Below, in pieces: positions 16,568-25,426 of a DNA stretch of 64,000 bases. Location: NCBI RefSeq assembly GCF_002312815.1, contig NZ_NKQJ01000001.1:1-64000 (forward strand), given 5' to 3'. This DNA comes from Agaribacterium haliotis. Its GTDB lineage: Bacteria > Pseudomonadota > Gammaproteobacteria > Pseudomonadales > Cellvibrionaceae. A model generated the notes under the pieces. That model was not told the origin of the DNA and did not search any database. It saw only the letters and a program-made list of their open reading frames with translations. The position numbers and the translations under genes were made by a program. Every line of letters starts with the position of its first letter. Position 1 is the stretch's first letter.

Positions 16568-16784
16568 CACTGTTATCAGCGAGCTTAAGCACACTCGGCA
16601 CGGCTCTGTTAGAAAAACGCTTGCTTTCGCTTTTTTATTCTCTACAGGCCATGCGCCAGCAAAGCCCCTATCTATAAGTGCAATAAAATTGCAGTTAACA
16701 GGCTCTCGTTTTTACCGTAAGATCAGCGCTAAAGGGATATTCGTACTTAGGGAAAGTAAAAATCAGATCACAAGCTGCACAGCC

Positions 16785-17747
16785 ATGAACTTTGCAAATA
16801 AAAAGTTTTTCTCCCTAGATACAAAATGCTTTAAGGCCTTTATGGCGGTTGCCGAGTATGGCAGCTATAACGAAGCCGCCGATAAAGCGGCAATGAGCAA
16901 CACCGCCATTTCAGAGCACCTACAACGGCTAAAAGAGCAGGTCGGGCAAGAGCTGTTTGTTAAGCGCGGCCTGCTTTATGAACTCACTGACGCAGGCTTA
17001 GAGCTTCAATTTTTTATCAAAAAGCTCGAGGCGATGTCTGAAGAGTTTAAATTCCAGATTGAAGCCAATGCATCGAAGCTCTCCGGCATGGTCCGCTACG
17101 CCCTGCCGCCCTCGTGCCTGTTTAGCCCCCACTTTCCAATGCTACTCGAAAAACGCCACAGCCACCCCGAGCTTGAGCTGACCGTTGAAGCCATACCCTC
17201 GGATGAAGTCTTGGAGAAAGTCGAAGACCGAACCTTTGATTTTGGTTTTGTCACCGAAGAAATCTCGCACCCGGCACTGAGCTACGAAGTATTTTGCGAA
17301 GAGGAATATATTCTTGTAGGCAACAGCAAAGACAGTGTAAAAGCCAGCAACGCCAAAGCTTTAATTGAAACCAAATTTATTAACTACCCGGGCATGGGGC
17401 ACTATTTTAACCTGTGGAAGAACCATTTTTTCCCTGGCGAAAAAAGGATCAGCCACCGTTCCTTACATCACGCAGGTGATATCAACTCAATTGATGGCGC
17501 AATAAAAATGGTTCTTGGCGGCCTTGGCATTGCAGTATTCCCAAGGCACTGTGTGCAAGAGTACCTCGACCAAGCTTTGCTGTTTGAAGCCGATCAAGGT
17601 GAGACAGCGCCACTTATGAACGCCATCCACATCGTCAAACGCAAAAGCCCGGAATTACCCCGCCGCGTTCAAGTAGTGATTGATTGGTTTTTTGACATGC
17701 ACCCCGAATACGAAAATCAGCGCGCGCAGCAACGCGCCAGCGCCTGA
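16785..17747 (+). CDS. LysR-family transcriptional regulator
   Basis: About 320 residues. An N-terminal winged helix-turn-helix (KAFMAVAEYGSYNEAADKAA, then AISEHLQRLKEQVGQELF) is followed by a type 2 periplasmic-binding-like sensor domain to the end. The first ATG, at 16785, fits the family N-terminus; the longer frame would begin with TTG at 16689. LysR proteins usually control a divergent or adjacent gene, here perhaps the GDPD-like gene 115 bases downstream. The effector is unknown. Confidence 0.88.
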   Translation: MNFANKKFFSLDTKCFKAFMAVAEYGSYNEAADKAAMSNTAISEHLQRLKEQVGQELFVKRGLLYELTDAGLELQFFIKKLEAMSEEFKFQIEANASKLSGMVRYALPPSCLFSPHFPMLLEKRHSHPELELTVEAIPSDEVLEKVEDRTFDFGFVTEEISHPALSYEVFCEEEYILVGNSKDSVKASNAKALIETKFINYPGMGHYFNLWKNHFFPGEKRISHRSLHHAGDINSIDGAIKMVLGGLGIAVFPRHCVQEYLDQALLFEADQGETAPLMNAIHIVKRKSPELPRRVQVVIDWFFDMHPEYENQRAQQRASA

Positions 17748-17862
17748 TCACTGTTCAATTTCATACCGGCGTCGCTCGACAATACCGAGCGCGACTCTGC
17801 CAGGGCGCGACTAAAGTAGAACACGACTAAAACAGGACGTAACTAAAACAAAAGGCGCAACT

Positions 17863-19467
17863 ATGAAGATGCAACTTGAGCATACGCAAATCTGGGGGCT
17901 CAGTGGTGACAACAGTGTCGCTCCGGCAGGCACCGATGCGAGCCTCTGGGCGGCGCTCGGTGGCGGCGCAGATGGTTTATTTATCACACTCACACTTAGC
18001 AGCGATGGGGAATTTTATTGCCTTGGCGGCGATATGCCTGCGCCCATTACAGCCGCCCCCGGCGGGGGCAAAAACGCCGCCACAACCGAGCTCAGCAATC
18101 GCGAACTAGAAAGTTTCGATGCCGGGGCCACTTGGAATAGCCCCGGCGGCAGCGGCCAACCATGGCAACAAAATAAAGGCCGTCACCTGCGCTTTATGCA
18201 ACTAAACAAGCTACTGCAAACATTCAGCAGGCGGACACAGCTCGCGTTTAGTTTATTGCCCGGTTGCCAACAACTCGCCAGCTACCAAAAACTTTTTTCT
18301 CTGTTAGCGCAATACGGCTTGAGTCAACGCTGTGTGGTATTTTGTCCAGATGAGTCTTTTGACATATTGCTGCAAGAAAAAAATAAGCCCTTACTTGGTT
18401 TAGATCTCAGCGACAGCCAGCTTTACGAGCTCTCTGAGCAAAATGCGCTCGAACACGCTTGCGCCATATATTGCTCAAGCTCAGTATTTAGTACCACTAC
18501 AAATCACCGCGAACTTCAAACTCAGCAGCTTTTATACAAACAGCTGGCCAAACACAAAACCAGATTATTTTTGACCTCGCCTACAACTGTGTCCGCGAAA
18601 TACAGGCGCAATCTAAACGAGACACTATCCGCACTTGCAAATGCTTTACCTGGCAACACTGGCACGCTCAATTATGTATCTTCTGCGGTTTTAAGCGATG
18701 TTGAAGCACTGCGGCCTCGCGCACAAATATTTAGCGACAGTTTTAGCGGTAAGCATATTGATCGCAGTCAGTGGAGCGCAGGTTATTCGCACACAAACAG
18801 AGATACAGAAATATTTCAAGACGACGGCTTACACATACATATTAAAGACGGTGGTTCGTACTCTGGCGCCGCTGCAGTAACAAGCATTCCCATCCACGGC
18901 GACTTTGACGCTGAAGTCAATTACTCGGTGGCCAACCCCCAACAGGGAAGCACCTTTGAAATGGCGGCCATCGCTATCGACCCCGGTTATTTCCATATAG
19001 ACAACAGCCAATTGAACGGCCGCAGAGTGAATTTAACCTTCGATGTACACGGCGCTCCGCCCTACGCTTCGAGTGAGTGCGACGAAAACGATGGCCACCG
19101 CATCGGTTGGAACAATGGTTTTAACCTAAGCAAAATAGGCGAGCTTGAAATCAGTGATAGCGGCATACACAACAACCCTTGGGCCGCCTCCTCGGTTAAT
19201 ATGTACAACAAATACAGCCGCGATGTCGGCGCAAGCATCACCGCCGGCGCAACAGGCAGTTTACGCCTCGTTAGGCATCAGCACATTTTTAGCGCCTACT
19301 ACAAAGATGCTGACAATCCCGAGTGGGTTTGTTCGGGCACAGCTCTGGTGCAGAACTTAAATAACGATGTGTTTATTCGGCTCGCCGCCAAACACTGGAA
19401 AAAAAACAACCCCGCGCCCTCCTGGAATAAAGTCAGTTTTTTTAACTTTAAACTCAAACAAGTGTAG
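17863..19467 (+). CDS. Pseudo-GDPD domain protein with C-terminal beta-sandwich-like domain
   Basis: A 534-residue protein of two parts. Residues about 10-270 follow the outline of glycerophosphodiester phosphodiesterases (GDPD, TIM barrel): PAGT for PENT at 21-24, GADGLFITL for GADxIELDV at 35-43, SSDG, and RELESFDAG at 80-88. The catalytic residues are all changed: HR of HRG is L13-S14, Glu and Asp of ELD are F40 and T42, and the second His is G56. Residues about 285-534 (FSDSFSGKHIDRSQWSAGYS onward) look like a carbohydrate-binding or concanavalin-like beta-sandwich. There is no signal peptide. Ribosome-binding site AAAGG. Hydrolysis is unlikely; a binding role or T6SS cargo is possible. 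Confidence 0.6.
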   Translation: MKMQLEHTQIWGLSGDNSVAPAGTDASLWAALGGGADGLFITLTLSSDGEFYCLGGDMPAPITAAPGGGKNAATTELSNRELESFDAGATWNSPGGSGQPWQQNKGRHLRFMQLNKLLQTFSRRTQLAFSLLPGCQQLASYQKLFSLLAQYGLSQRCVVFCPDESFDILLQEKNKPLLGLDLSDSQLYELSEQNALEHACAIYCSSSVFSTTTNHRELQTQQLLYKQLAKHKTRLFLTSPTTVSAKYRRNLNETLSALANALPGNTGTLNYVSSAVLSDVEALRPRAQIFSDSFSGKHIDRSQWSAGYSHTNRDTEIFQDDGLHIHIKDGGSYSGAAAVTSIPIHGDFDAEVNYSVANPQQGSTFEMAAIAIDPGYFHIDNSQLNGRRVNLTFDVHGAPPYASSECDENDGHRIGWNNGFNLSKIGELEISDSGIHNNPWAASSVNMYNKYSRDVGASITAGATGSLRLVRHQHIFSAYYKDADNPEWVCSGTALVQNLNNDVFIRLAAKHWKKNNPAPSWNKVSFFNFKLKQV

Positions 19468-19488
19468 TGATAGCTAGAGGTAAAACGG

Positions 19489-21057
19489 ATGAGCAACAGC
19501 GACCTTATCGAAGTCACACTGGTTGATGAAATCAAAAACTGCCGGGATTGCCGCTGGTTCTGGGCAGACATCCCACCCTATGGCCCACACTTAAGCTGGC
19601 AGTGGCAAGAAGCCTACCCCGAAACAATTAAACAAAGAGAAAAACAAAGCCAGGGGCGCCGCCGCGAGCCTTGGATCAACGGCATAACAACCGACCCAGC
19701 CCAGATCGACCCCGCCGTTATGCACGGCTGCCGTAAAGCGCCCATTATGACTATTGGCATCAACCCCAATATGACCAGCTACTTTGCATCTGAAAGCGGT
19801 TCTGAATGGGCTTACCCACATTTTTCTTCAGCCGAACAATACGCTTATTACTATCGCTATCAAACCATTTATCAAGAAAGCCTAGATAAAAAAGACCTGG
19901 AAAAGTGGGCAATTGACGATGCAAGCCCCGAGCAGGAACTTATTGCCAATAAACGCGGGTGGCTACTGGATGCCAAACGAAGCTCAGATCACCGCTGGCT
20001 GGAAATTCGCTATCAGTACGAAAACGAAGATAAGGTGCGAGTTTTTGAAACATCTTGGTCACTTGAAGAAAAAGCCTGTGTAATGGTAGGCCGCTCACGC
20101 GCAGGCTCAAGCCGCTTTTCATTTAACAAAGGCGATAAAATCGTCGCGCGTATTCGCGCGCAAAAAGATGAAAAAGTGACCATCTATAAAAATACCGTCA
20201 AATATTATCAGCGCTTTATACCGGTACTTGAACAGTTCAAACAGCTGGTTGGCTCCGAGCTGGAAAACGCCAACCTAAGCGTTGGCGAAGATGTCAGCCA
20301 GCACGACATTATTCACTGTGCCAGCCCGGGCTGGAGCTCCGCTTACGATATTCCAACTGAAAATATCACCCGCCACTGCGTCGATGAACGCGCCTACCTG
20401 GCAAAACAACTCTTACAGAGCCAGCCCAAAGTTATTTTTATTGTTGGTGGCAGCACCTTGTCTATGTTTGCCAAGAACCTCGGCAAATATTTAGATTTTG
20501 CCTACCTCAATGATCACAACGATGAGAGCTCGATAAAAGACACCTTTCAGTTGATGAAAGAAACCACAGAGCGCCGCTGTATGCTGCGCATTCAAACAGG
20601 CAATTTTGCCTACGAAGCGCGGGTCATTGTTGTGCCCCACTTTTCCTACGACGATAACTACCGCAGTCACAGTCGATTATCTGCAAAAAGCTGGGACGCA
20701 TTTAAGGCCGACTTCCCCGCCGACTATAAAGCGCTCGAACAACAAAAACTTATTGGGCAGACCAGCTGGAACGGTTTTATTCCGATCGATGTTACTAAAG
20801 CAAACGCACTAAGTGTTGCGGCCCGCCAAGTGCTCGAGGCATTTTATGTTGACCCATATAGCGCAATGGCGAAAGCGTTGGCTGCTGAATATCGCGATGG
20901 TTATCTGTCATTGGATCACAATACCGGCCAGCTCAGCCGGGTAAGCGGAAACTGCAAATATTGCGATAACGAGCGCTGGCAATTTCCCGGCGGCTGCCTC
21001 TATGGAAATGACAAAGAGCAGCGCGACTACCCCGACCTTGCCAACATAAAACTCTAA
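19489..21057 (+). CDS. Fe-S uracil-DNA-glycosylase-superfamily protein with large insertion
   Basis: A 522-residue protein. Its cysteine layout is that of family 4/5 uracil-DNA glycosylases: C18-x2-C21, then C277 and C297. C277 sits in IIHCASPGW, like the VKCRPP motif, and C297 is followed by ERAYLAKQLLQSQPKVIFIVG, like the conserved CxxYLxxQxxxxxPKVIVALG. Motif 1 appears as MTIGINPNMTSY (87-98) in place of GEAPGxxE, and VVPHFSYDDN (381-390) is in the place of the HPS motif. About 150 residues are inserted between motif 1 and C277. A further Cys cluster (C489, C492, C503) ends the protein. Substrate unknown. The AGAGG site and 22-base gap link it to the upstream gene. Confidence 0.6.
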   Translation: MSNSDLIEVTLVDEIKNCRDCRWFWADIPPYGPHLSWQWQEAYPETIKQREKQSQGRRREPWINGITTDPAQIDPAVMHGCRKAPIMTIGINPNMTSYFASESGSEWAYPHFSSAEQYAYYYRYQTIYQESLDKKDLEKWAIDDASPEQELIANKRGWLLDAKRSSDHRWLEIRYQYENEDKVRVFETSWSLEEKACVMVGRSRAGSSRFSFNKGDKIVARIRAQKDEKVTIYKNTVKYYQRFIPVLEQFKQLVGSELENANLSVGEDVSQHDIIHCASPGWSSAYDIPTENITRHCVDERAYLAKQLLQSQPKVIFIVGGSTLSMFAKNLGKYLDFAYLNDHNDESSIKDTFQLMKETTERRCMLRIQTGNFAYEARVIVVPHFSYDDNYRSHSRLSAKSWDAFKADFPADYKALEQQKLIGQTSWNGFIPIDVTKANALSVAARQVLEAFYVDPYSAMAKALAAEYRDGYLSLDHNTGQLSRVSGNCKYCDNERWQFPGGCLYGNDKEQRDYPDLANIKL

Positions 21058-21142
21058 AAGCTTGCACACACAATGGTAAAATCTGCACCCGGCAATATCA
21101 GTAGGCCAACAAAACGTTAACACTGCTTCGCAGTCTATAAGC

Positions 21143-21652
21143 TCAGCTTTTGTGTTTGGCGCGGGCACGCGCCCACGGATCTGAGCTTGAACTTGATTCA
21201 TCACCGCCTTTGCTTTCGGCGCTGTGCTTAGCGCCGCCGCGGTGAGCACCATCATAAGCTCTGCTTGCACCTCCGCCCCGGCGCTGCTCGGCTTTGCGCT
21301 CGCGCTTTTGCTTCAAGCGCTCGGCATCTTCCAAACTGAGTTCGGCGGGCTCACCGGGCTGTTGACCATCGGGAACAATGCGATCACGAGGAGACAAGGC
21401 AAACTGCTCATCCGAGCAGCGCGGCAAACTCTTATATTGGTATAAATAGAAGCTCTCGACCTTTTCTCTAGCCCAATCGGTCTTTTTAAGAAACTTCACG
21501 CTCGATGCAATATCTGGGTTTTTGGAAAAACAATTCAGATTTAAGTACGCATGCAAAATGTCGTAGCCGTAGTGATCAACAAGCTCAATGAGCATGTTTT
21601 TCAAGCTTAAACCGTGTAAAGGGTTATTTTTGTAGTTGATATCGTCTGTCAC
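21143..21652 (-). CDS. VF530-family (DUF2132) DNA-binding protein
   Basis: A 169-residue protein. Residues 8-75 ([20 protein letters not shown], then [20 protein letters not shown] and [11 protein letters not shown]) match the VF530 fold, a small helical domain described as DNA-binding. The C-terminal 90 residues are low-complexity, rich in K, R, E, G and S, and probably disordered. GTG start with GGAG upstream. It converges on the glycosylase-like gene. Its function is unknown. Confidence 0.85.
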   Translation of the reverse strand: MTDDINYKNNPLHGLSLKNMLIELVDHYGYDILHAYLNLNCFSKNPDIASSVKFLKKTDWAREKVESFYLYQYKSLPRCSDEQFALSPRDRIVPDGQQPGEPAELSLEDAERLKQKRERKAEQRRGGGASRAYDGAHRGGAKHSAESKGGDESSSSSDPWARARAKHKS

Positions 21653-21865
21653 ACCGGGCTCCGTTTACTGTTCGCGGGCTATTTTACCCCATTTGATTTG
21701 AGTATATGGGCAAAGACTGCTGCGATTGACACCCTCTGTTGCCGCAAAGGCAAGAAAGAGCAACGGTGGTTAGAAGCAGGCTCTTCAATGTTTTGCTGTT
21801 TTATTGCCGGGGGCTATATTTAGGTGTACCTGCCCACAAAACACGCTCGACAAGGCAAACAGCCT

Positions 21866-23491
21866 ATGTTTTTGAACTCCATTAGCAAAAAGAACATGCT
21901 TGGTTATGTTGTCATTTTTATTGTGCTTCTGGTTTTTGCACTGTGGCTCTTTGGCCAGCTGCGCTCGGTGCACAGCCAAAATTCGGTGCTAATGCAGACA
22001 ACCTTGCCGGCCCAGCAAGCAAGCGAGCAACTAATCAAGCAAATCAACGAACTACAAATAGACGCTTTTGCACTTTACGGCACCACGCTCGACTCAAACA
22101 GTTTTCAGGCCCGCTTTAGCAGCAAACGCGCTGCGCTCAATCAAGCCCTGGGCGAACTTCGCCAGTTAAGCAGCAATACCAGAAGCAATACAAACAACAC
22201 GACTAACAGCACGAGCAACAATGCCAACATATTTATCGGCGCCATCGACGCCCTGGCGACAACGATGGCAGCAAGCACTGTCGATTGGGATAGAGCTCGC
22301 GGCCAGCTGAGCGATATGCAAAGTGGCGCCAACGCGCTGTTGGCTCAGATAGACAAGCTCAACCTGGCCATTGCCGATGACGCCAAACACCGAGCTGAGC
22401 ACATCGCCAAACAAATTTCGGGCATGCAAAGTTCGGTGCCATTATTTTTATTGCTTGTCGGCGCAATCACCATCGGCGCTTACTTTTATTCACGCATGTC
22501 AATCGCCAAGCCCGTTCAGGGCCTTTCAGCAACCCTGGACGACATGGCCGAGCACAAAGACCTAAGCAAAAACATAAACATAGATACCGGCGATGAAGTC
22601 GGGCTCGCAGCAAAAAGTGTTAACGAACTGATTGCCGCGTTTAGCGATGGTGCCCGGGAAATTCGAACCGCTGCCAGCACCCTGTTAGGCAGCGTTACGG
22701 TATTAAACGACTCGGCGGGCTCGAGTGATAGTGATGTCTCAAAACTGACCACCTACCTGCAGCAGATCCTGGAGACCATTACCGCGCTCGAACACAATAT
22801 TGACGAAAGCGCGACCCGCTCAATGACCGTCGCCGAGGCCGCCAAGAACGGCGCCGCGCAAGTGAAATCCGGCGCTGAAAACGTGCGCAACACCTCCAGC
22901 AGTGTTGTTGAACTGACCAACAATATTGAAAAGTCGCGCGAAGAACTTGTTGCCCTACAAAACGCCGGCGATCAAGTCTCCTCCGTCGTTAAGGCCATTG
23001 CCGATATCGCCGAACAGACCAATTTACTCGCCCTCAATGCCGCGATTGAAGCTGCGCGCGCCGGAGAAAGCGGCCGGGGCTTTGCGGTGGTCGCCGATGA
23101 GGTGCGTACACTGGCCTCGCGTACCCACGAATCCACACACGAAATCAACACCATACTCGAATCCATCGTCTCCTCCATTGCCAATACCGTCGAGCAAATG
23201 GCCAACAACAGCGAACGCGCCAGCGCCACCGTCGAACTTGCCGAAACCACGGTTAGCTCGCTCGACTTAATTGAAAAAACCGTGATTGAACTCAGCCATG
23301 AAAATGAGCTTTTATCCGAGCAGGCGCAAATCACCAAAAACGACGCCAGCGCGATGCGCGACCGCATTGATCAAATCAATGCCGTATCGGAAAGTGTTAG
23401 CGCCAGCACACGCGAGACCCGCCACTCGTCAGACCAACTCGCCGATCTTGCGCATCGTTTGGATAGCGTATCGCGGGTGTTTAAGTGTTAG
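21866..23491 (+). CDS. Methyl-accepting chemotaxis protein
   Basis: About 541 residues. One membrane segment lies near residues 11-30 and a second near 187-212. They flank a periplasmic helical sensor domain that contains an Asn/Thr/Ser-rich tract near residues 110-123. A HAMP domain follows to about 275, then a long signalling coiled coil. The hairpin tip is conserved: [20 protein letters not shown] followed by [10 protein letters not shown]. The ATG at 21866 is preferred over a GTG 14 codons upstream. No CheW-binding pentapeptide or chemotaxis operon is nearby. The ligand is unknown. Confidence 0.92.
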   Translation: MFLNSISKKNMLGYVVIFIVLLVFALWLFGQLRSVHSQNSVLMQTTLPAQQASEQLIKQINELQIDAFALYGTTLDSNSFQARFSSKRAALNQALGELRQLSSNTRSNTNNTTNSTSNNANIFIGAIDALATTMAASTVDWDRARGQLSDMQSGANALLAQIDKLNLAIADDAKHRAEHIAKQISGMQSSVPLFLLLVGAITIGAYFYSRMSIAKPVQGLSATLDDMAEHKDLSKNINIDTGDEVGLAAKSVNELIAAFSDGAREIRTAASTLLGSVTVLNDSAGSSDSDVSKLTTYLQQILETITALEHNIDESATRSMTVAEAAKNGAAQVKSGAENVRNTSSSVVELTNNIEKSREELVALQNAGDQVSSVVKAIADIAEQTNLLALNAAIEAARAGESGRGFAVVADEVRTLASRTHESTHEINTILESIVSSIANTVEQMANNSERASATVELAETTVSSLDLIEKTVIELSHENELLSEQAQITKNDASAMRDRIDQINAVSESVSASTRETRHSSDQLADLAHRLDSVSRVFKC

Positions 23492-23605
23492 TGGCTGGGC
23501 TGGTTTAGCGCTTATATAACGGCTTTGGTTTTTATGTTGCCCTAATGCTGGTAGAAGCGCGCTGCCACCGTTTTCTGAAAAACTCAGCGTTACGTTTATG
23601 TTGTC

Positions 23606-23989
23606 TTAGGCGGAAGAACCACAAGAAAAAACGACTGTGATCGTTGCCCCGTCGCCAATGAGCCGTTCACTCATAGTCAAGGGCAGCTTCATTGCTGAAT
23701 TTTCGCGAATAATAAACAAACCTTGCATTAACGCTGAACTGCCGTGCGCATGTTCCATTGAAACGCGGTATTGATTAACCATAGATCGACAGCCACATGC
23801 AGCTGTCGATCTAATCGTCTTTGCTACTACCGGGACATAAACGCCGCTTTCATTTATTTCAACAGCCTGCAGATCAAAATTGACACACTGCTCCAGGTAA
23901 TTGTCTACGAAAATCTCATAGTCCTGACCACCGAAAGCACATCCAGAGGTAAAAAGGAACCAAAGAATACTAGATTTTGGTACCACCAT
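23606..23989 (-). CDS. Small exported protein, probable immunity protein
   Basis: A 127-residue protein with a short hydrophobic N-terminus (SSILWFLFTSGCAFG) that could be a signal or lipoprotein peptide. The mature part has paired cysteines (ACGC near residue 65, C35, and C123 near the end) and resembles the periplasmic DUF2195 family; I am only moderately sure of this. Its start overlaps, by about 20 bases, the end of a wrecked YkuD-type gene on the same strand. That arrangement is typical of T6SS effector-immunity pairs acting in the periplasm. If so, it is now an orphan immunity gene that might protect against neighbours' toxins. Confidence 0.55.
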   Translation of the reverse strand: MVVPKSSILWFLFTSGCAFGGQDYEIFVDNYLEQCVNFDLQAVEINESGVYVPVVAKTIRSTAACGCRSMVNQYRVSMEHAHGSSALMQGLFIIRENSAMKLPLTMSERLIGDGATITVVFSCGSSA

Positions 23990-24235
23990 TCGTCGATCTT
24001 CCTTTTACATATTGAACTTTAAGTAACGCATATTGTTTCTTTGTCTTCTTTCGGTAATCGTGGAGTAAAGGAAATATCTTCGTATCTACCTCAATACATC
24101 CGTGACTAAAACCCTTAGTCGAGTCGTGTAGGTAGAAGCCACCTCGAGCTTCTCCGATATCAACACTGATAGCTAACTATATGGGAGAGCGCCCTCACAG
24201 AGTACAAAATGACGAAAGCCAGATAGGCAAGCTCC
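23970..24235 (-). pseudogene. Frameshifted remnant of a YkuD-type (L,D-transpeptidase) effector gene
   Basis: This is on the minus strand. The frame from 24176 to the TAG at 23970-23972 encodes 67 residues, including GGFYLHDSTKGFSHGCIEVD and a terminal STNGGTKI. This has the H...SHGC active-site motif of YkuD L,D-transpeptidases, and the whole tail resembles Tlde1/DUF2778-type T6SS effectors that attack peptidoglycan. The frame has no start codon. The preceding segment (CLSGFRHFVLCEGALPYS, 24176-24235) continues the family pattern in a different frame. A possible earlier piece (KRYYLFDSAS, near 24260-24290) is separated by several stops. The gene is therefore broken by a frameshift and stops and should be inactive. 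Confidence 0.7.
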
Positions 24236-24748
24236 TTAGTCAAGCTAAAATATTCACTAGGATGCACTATCAAAAAGATAATAACGTTTACCGATACTTT
24301 GGCATACAGATTCTCCCGCCAGTCATGTCACCCCGCTATATCCCGTAACTCTCTCTAGCCGCATTGATTTCAACAGCACCCAACTCTAGAAAAACCGAAT
24401 TAGGTTGCTTCTGTCTATCGAATAACTTTTCTCAACGCAACCTACCTCCAGAGGTGCTCCATTCATTCCGCCAAACTGCAATTCTAGGAGGACAAGCATT
24501 TGACCACTCAGTAAACGAGCCAATCCAAGATATGAATAATGTATTTACAAGTATCTTTGAAGCGTACATAGACACGTTAAAGGACTGCACCGAGTCAACT
24601 GCAGGAATATTGGGCTTTAGGAGGCTGACTAACAAGCTGTGAGAAAAGGAGCGCAAAATACAAAAAAGCGGCTGCTCCATCGCCACCACAATCGGGAACA
24701 ACGAGGAACAACCGCTTTTTGCTGATCGGCCTACAGGCCGCGTCGTTA
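24236..24748. other. AT-richer region without a supported gene
   Basis: About 510 bases. A 92-codon frame on the plus strand (24364-24642, TTG start) and an overlapping minus frame exist. Neither has a ribosome-binding site or recognisable product. The base composition is lower in GC than the flanks. With the broken effector gene and the att-like repeat it looks like debris of a horizontally acquired segment. Confidence 0.45.
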
Positions 24749-24768
24749 TTGGTCGGAACGGCGGGATT
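24749..24768. repeat. att-like partial copy of the tRNA-Pro 3' end
   Basis: TTGGTCGGAACGGCGGGATT here is identical to 24921-24940, which spans the last part of tRNA-Pro including the encoded CCA. The match stops abruptly afterwards. A truncated direct copy of a tRNA 3' end is what site-specific integration into a tRNA gene leaves behind. Confidence 0.7.
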
Positions 24769-24770
24769 GA

Positions 24771-24877
24771 TAAGCGCCCTCCTTGGCGCTTACCCCTTTC
24801 GGGGCGCCTTTCAGGCGTCTAAATCGGCTTTCCTGCCGATTTTTCGAACCGGTTAAATGTTCGAGTCTGCTGTGCAG
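24771..24877. repeat. Row of five or six short hairpins
   Basis: Consecutive perfect hairpins follow each other with almost no spacer: TAAGCGCC/GGCGCTTA (24771-24792), CCCC/GGGG (24793-24804), CGCCT/AGGCG (24805-24817) and AAATCGGC/GCCGATTT (24821-24842). The palindrome AACCGGTT lies inside a CGAA/TTCG pair (24845-24863), and there is a CTGC/GCAG near 24870. Loops are pyrimidine-rich (CTCCTT, TTTC, TTTCCT). No coding function is apparent. Confidence 0.6.
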
Positions 24878-24879
24878 CC

Positions 24880-24922
24880 AAATACAAAAAAGGCCCGCCT
24901 TTGGCGAGCCTTTTTTGTATTT
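24880..24922 (-). terminator. Intrinsic terminator of tRNA-Pro
   Basis: A long stem, AAATACAAAAAAGGC with GCCTTTTTTGTATTT, with an inner CGCC-TTT-GGCG. It starts at the 3' end of tRNA-Pro and gives a T-run on the minus strand. Confidence 0.85.
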
Positions 24923-24998
24923 GGTCGGAACGGCGGGATTCGAACCCACGACCACCACACCCCCAGTGTGGTGCGCTACCAGACTGCGCTACGTTCCG
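24922..24998 (-). tRNA. tRNA-Pro (GGG)
   Basis: A 77-nt cloverleaf on the minus strand. The acceptor CGGAACG pairs with CGTTCCG and CCA is encoded. The anticodon stem CCACA/TGTGG carries the loop CTGGGGG, anticodon GGG (proline). The T arm is GTGGGTTCGAATCCCGC. It follows merR and ihfA, as in many pseudomonad-like genomes. Its 3' end is partly duplicated at 24749-24768. Confidence 0.95.
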
Positions 24999-25069
24999 AT
25001 GCTTCTCTTTCGAGAGGGCGCCATATTACCGTTTGAAGACGATATTGCAAGCGCCAATTGGGGGAGTTT

Positions 25070-25426
25070 TTAGCTTTTCAGCAGTTCGAGCAGAGACTCG
25101 AGCTCCTTGATCATTTTGGGTACAACTTGTTGCACACCCTGCTCTTCACCGCCCTCTTCTTCAGCGGTCATTTGCTGGCGGGCGCCGCCTATAGTGTAAC
25201 CCTGGTCGTAAAGCAAGGTGCGAATCTGGCGGATGGTGAGCACATCTTCGCGCTGGTAATAACGGCGATTGCCCCGGCGTTTTACCGGTTTGAGCTGGGG
25301 GAATTCCTGCTCCCAATAACGAAGCACGTGGGGCTTGACCGAGCAGAGCTCGCTGACTTCACCAATGGTGAAGTAGCGCTTCCCAGGGATCTGGGGGAGC
25401 TCGGCGTTATGGCTCGGTTCCAGCAT
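25070..25426 (-). CDS. MerR-family transcriptional regulator
   Basis: A 118-residue protein. The MerR DNA-binding domain covers residues 17-88 ([31 protein letters not shown], and the wing [13 protein letters not shown]). A short C-terminal coiled coil follows, with no metal-binding cysteines. It is the conserved small MerR protein encoded after ihfA in this group; its target is not known. It overlaps the ihfA end by 20 bases and is the last protein gene before tRNA-Pro. Confidence 0.9.
   Translation of the reverse strand: MLEPSHNAELPQIPGKRYFTIGEVSELCSVKPHVLRYWEQEFPQLKPVKRRGNRRYYQREDVLTIRQIRTLLYDQGYTIGGARQQMTAEEEGGEEQGVQQVVPKMIKELESLLELLKS

Noticed and set aside
24364-24642. 92-codon plus-strand frame in the gap before tRNA-Pro
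   Set aside because: Starts with TTG, lacks a ribosome-binding site, overlaps a minus-strand frame of similar length, and shows no family pattern. It could be a remnant but cannot be supported as a gene.
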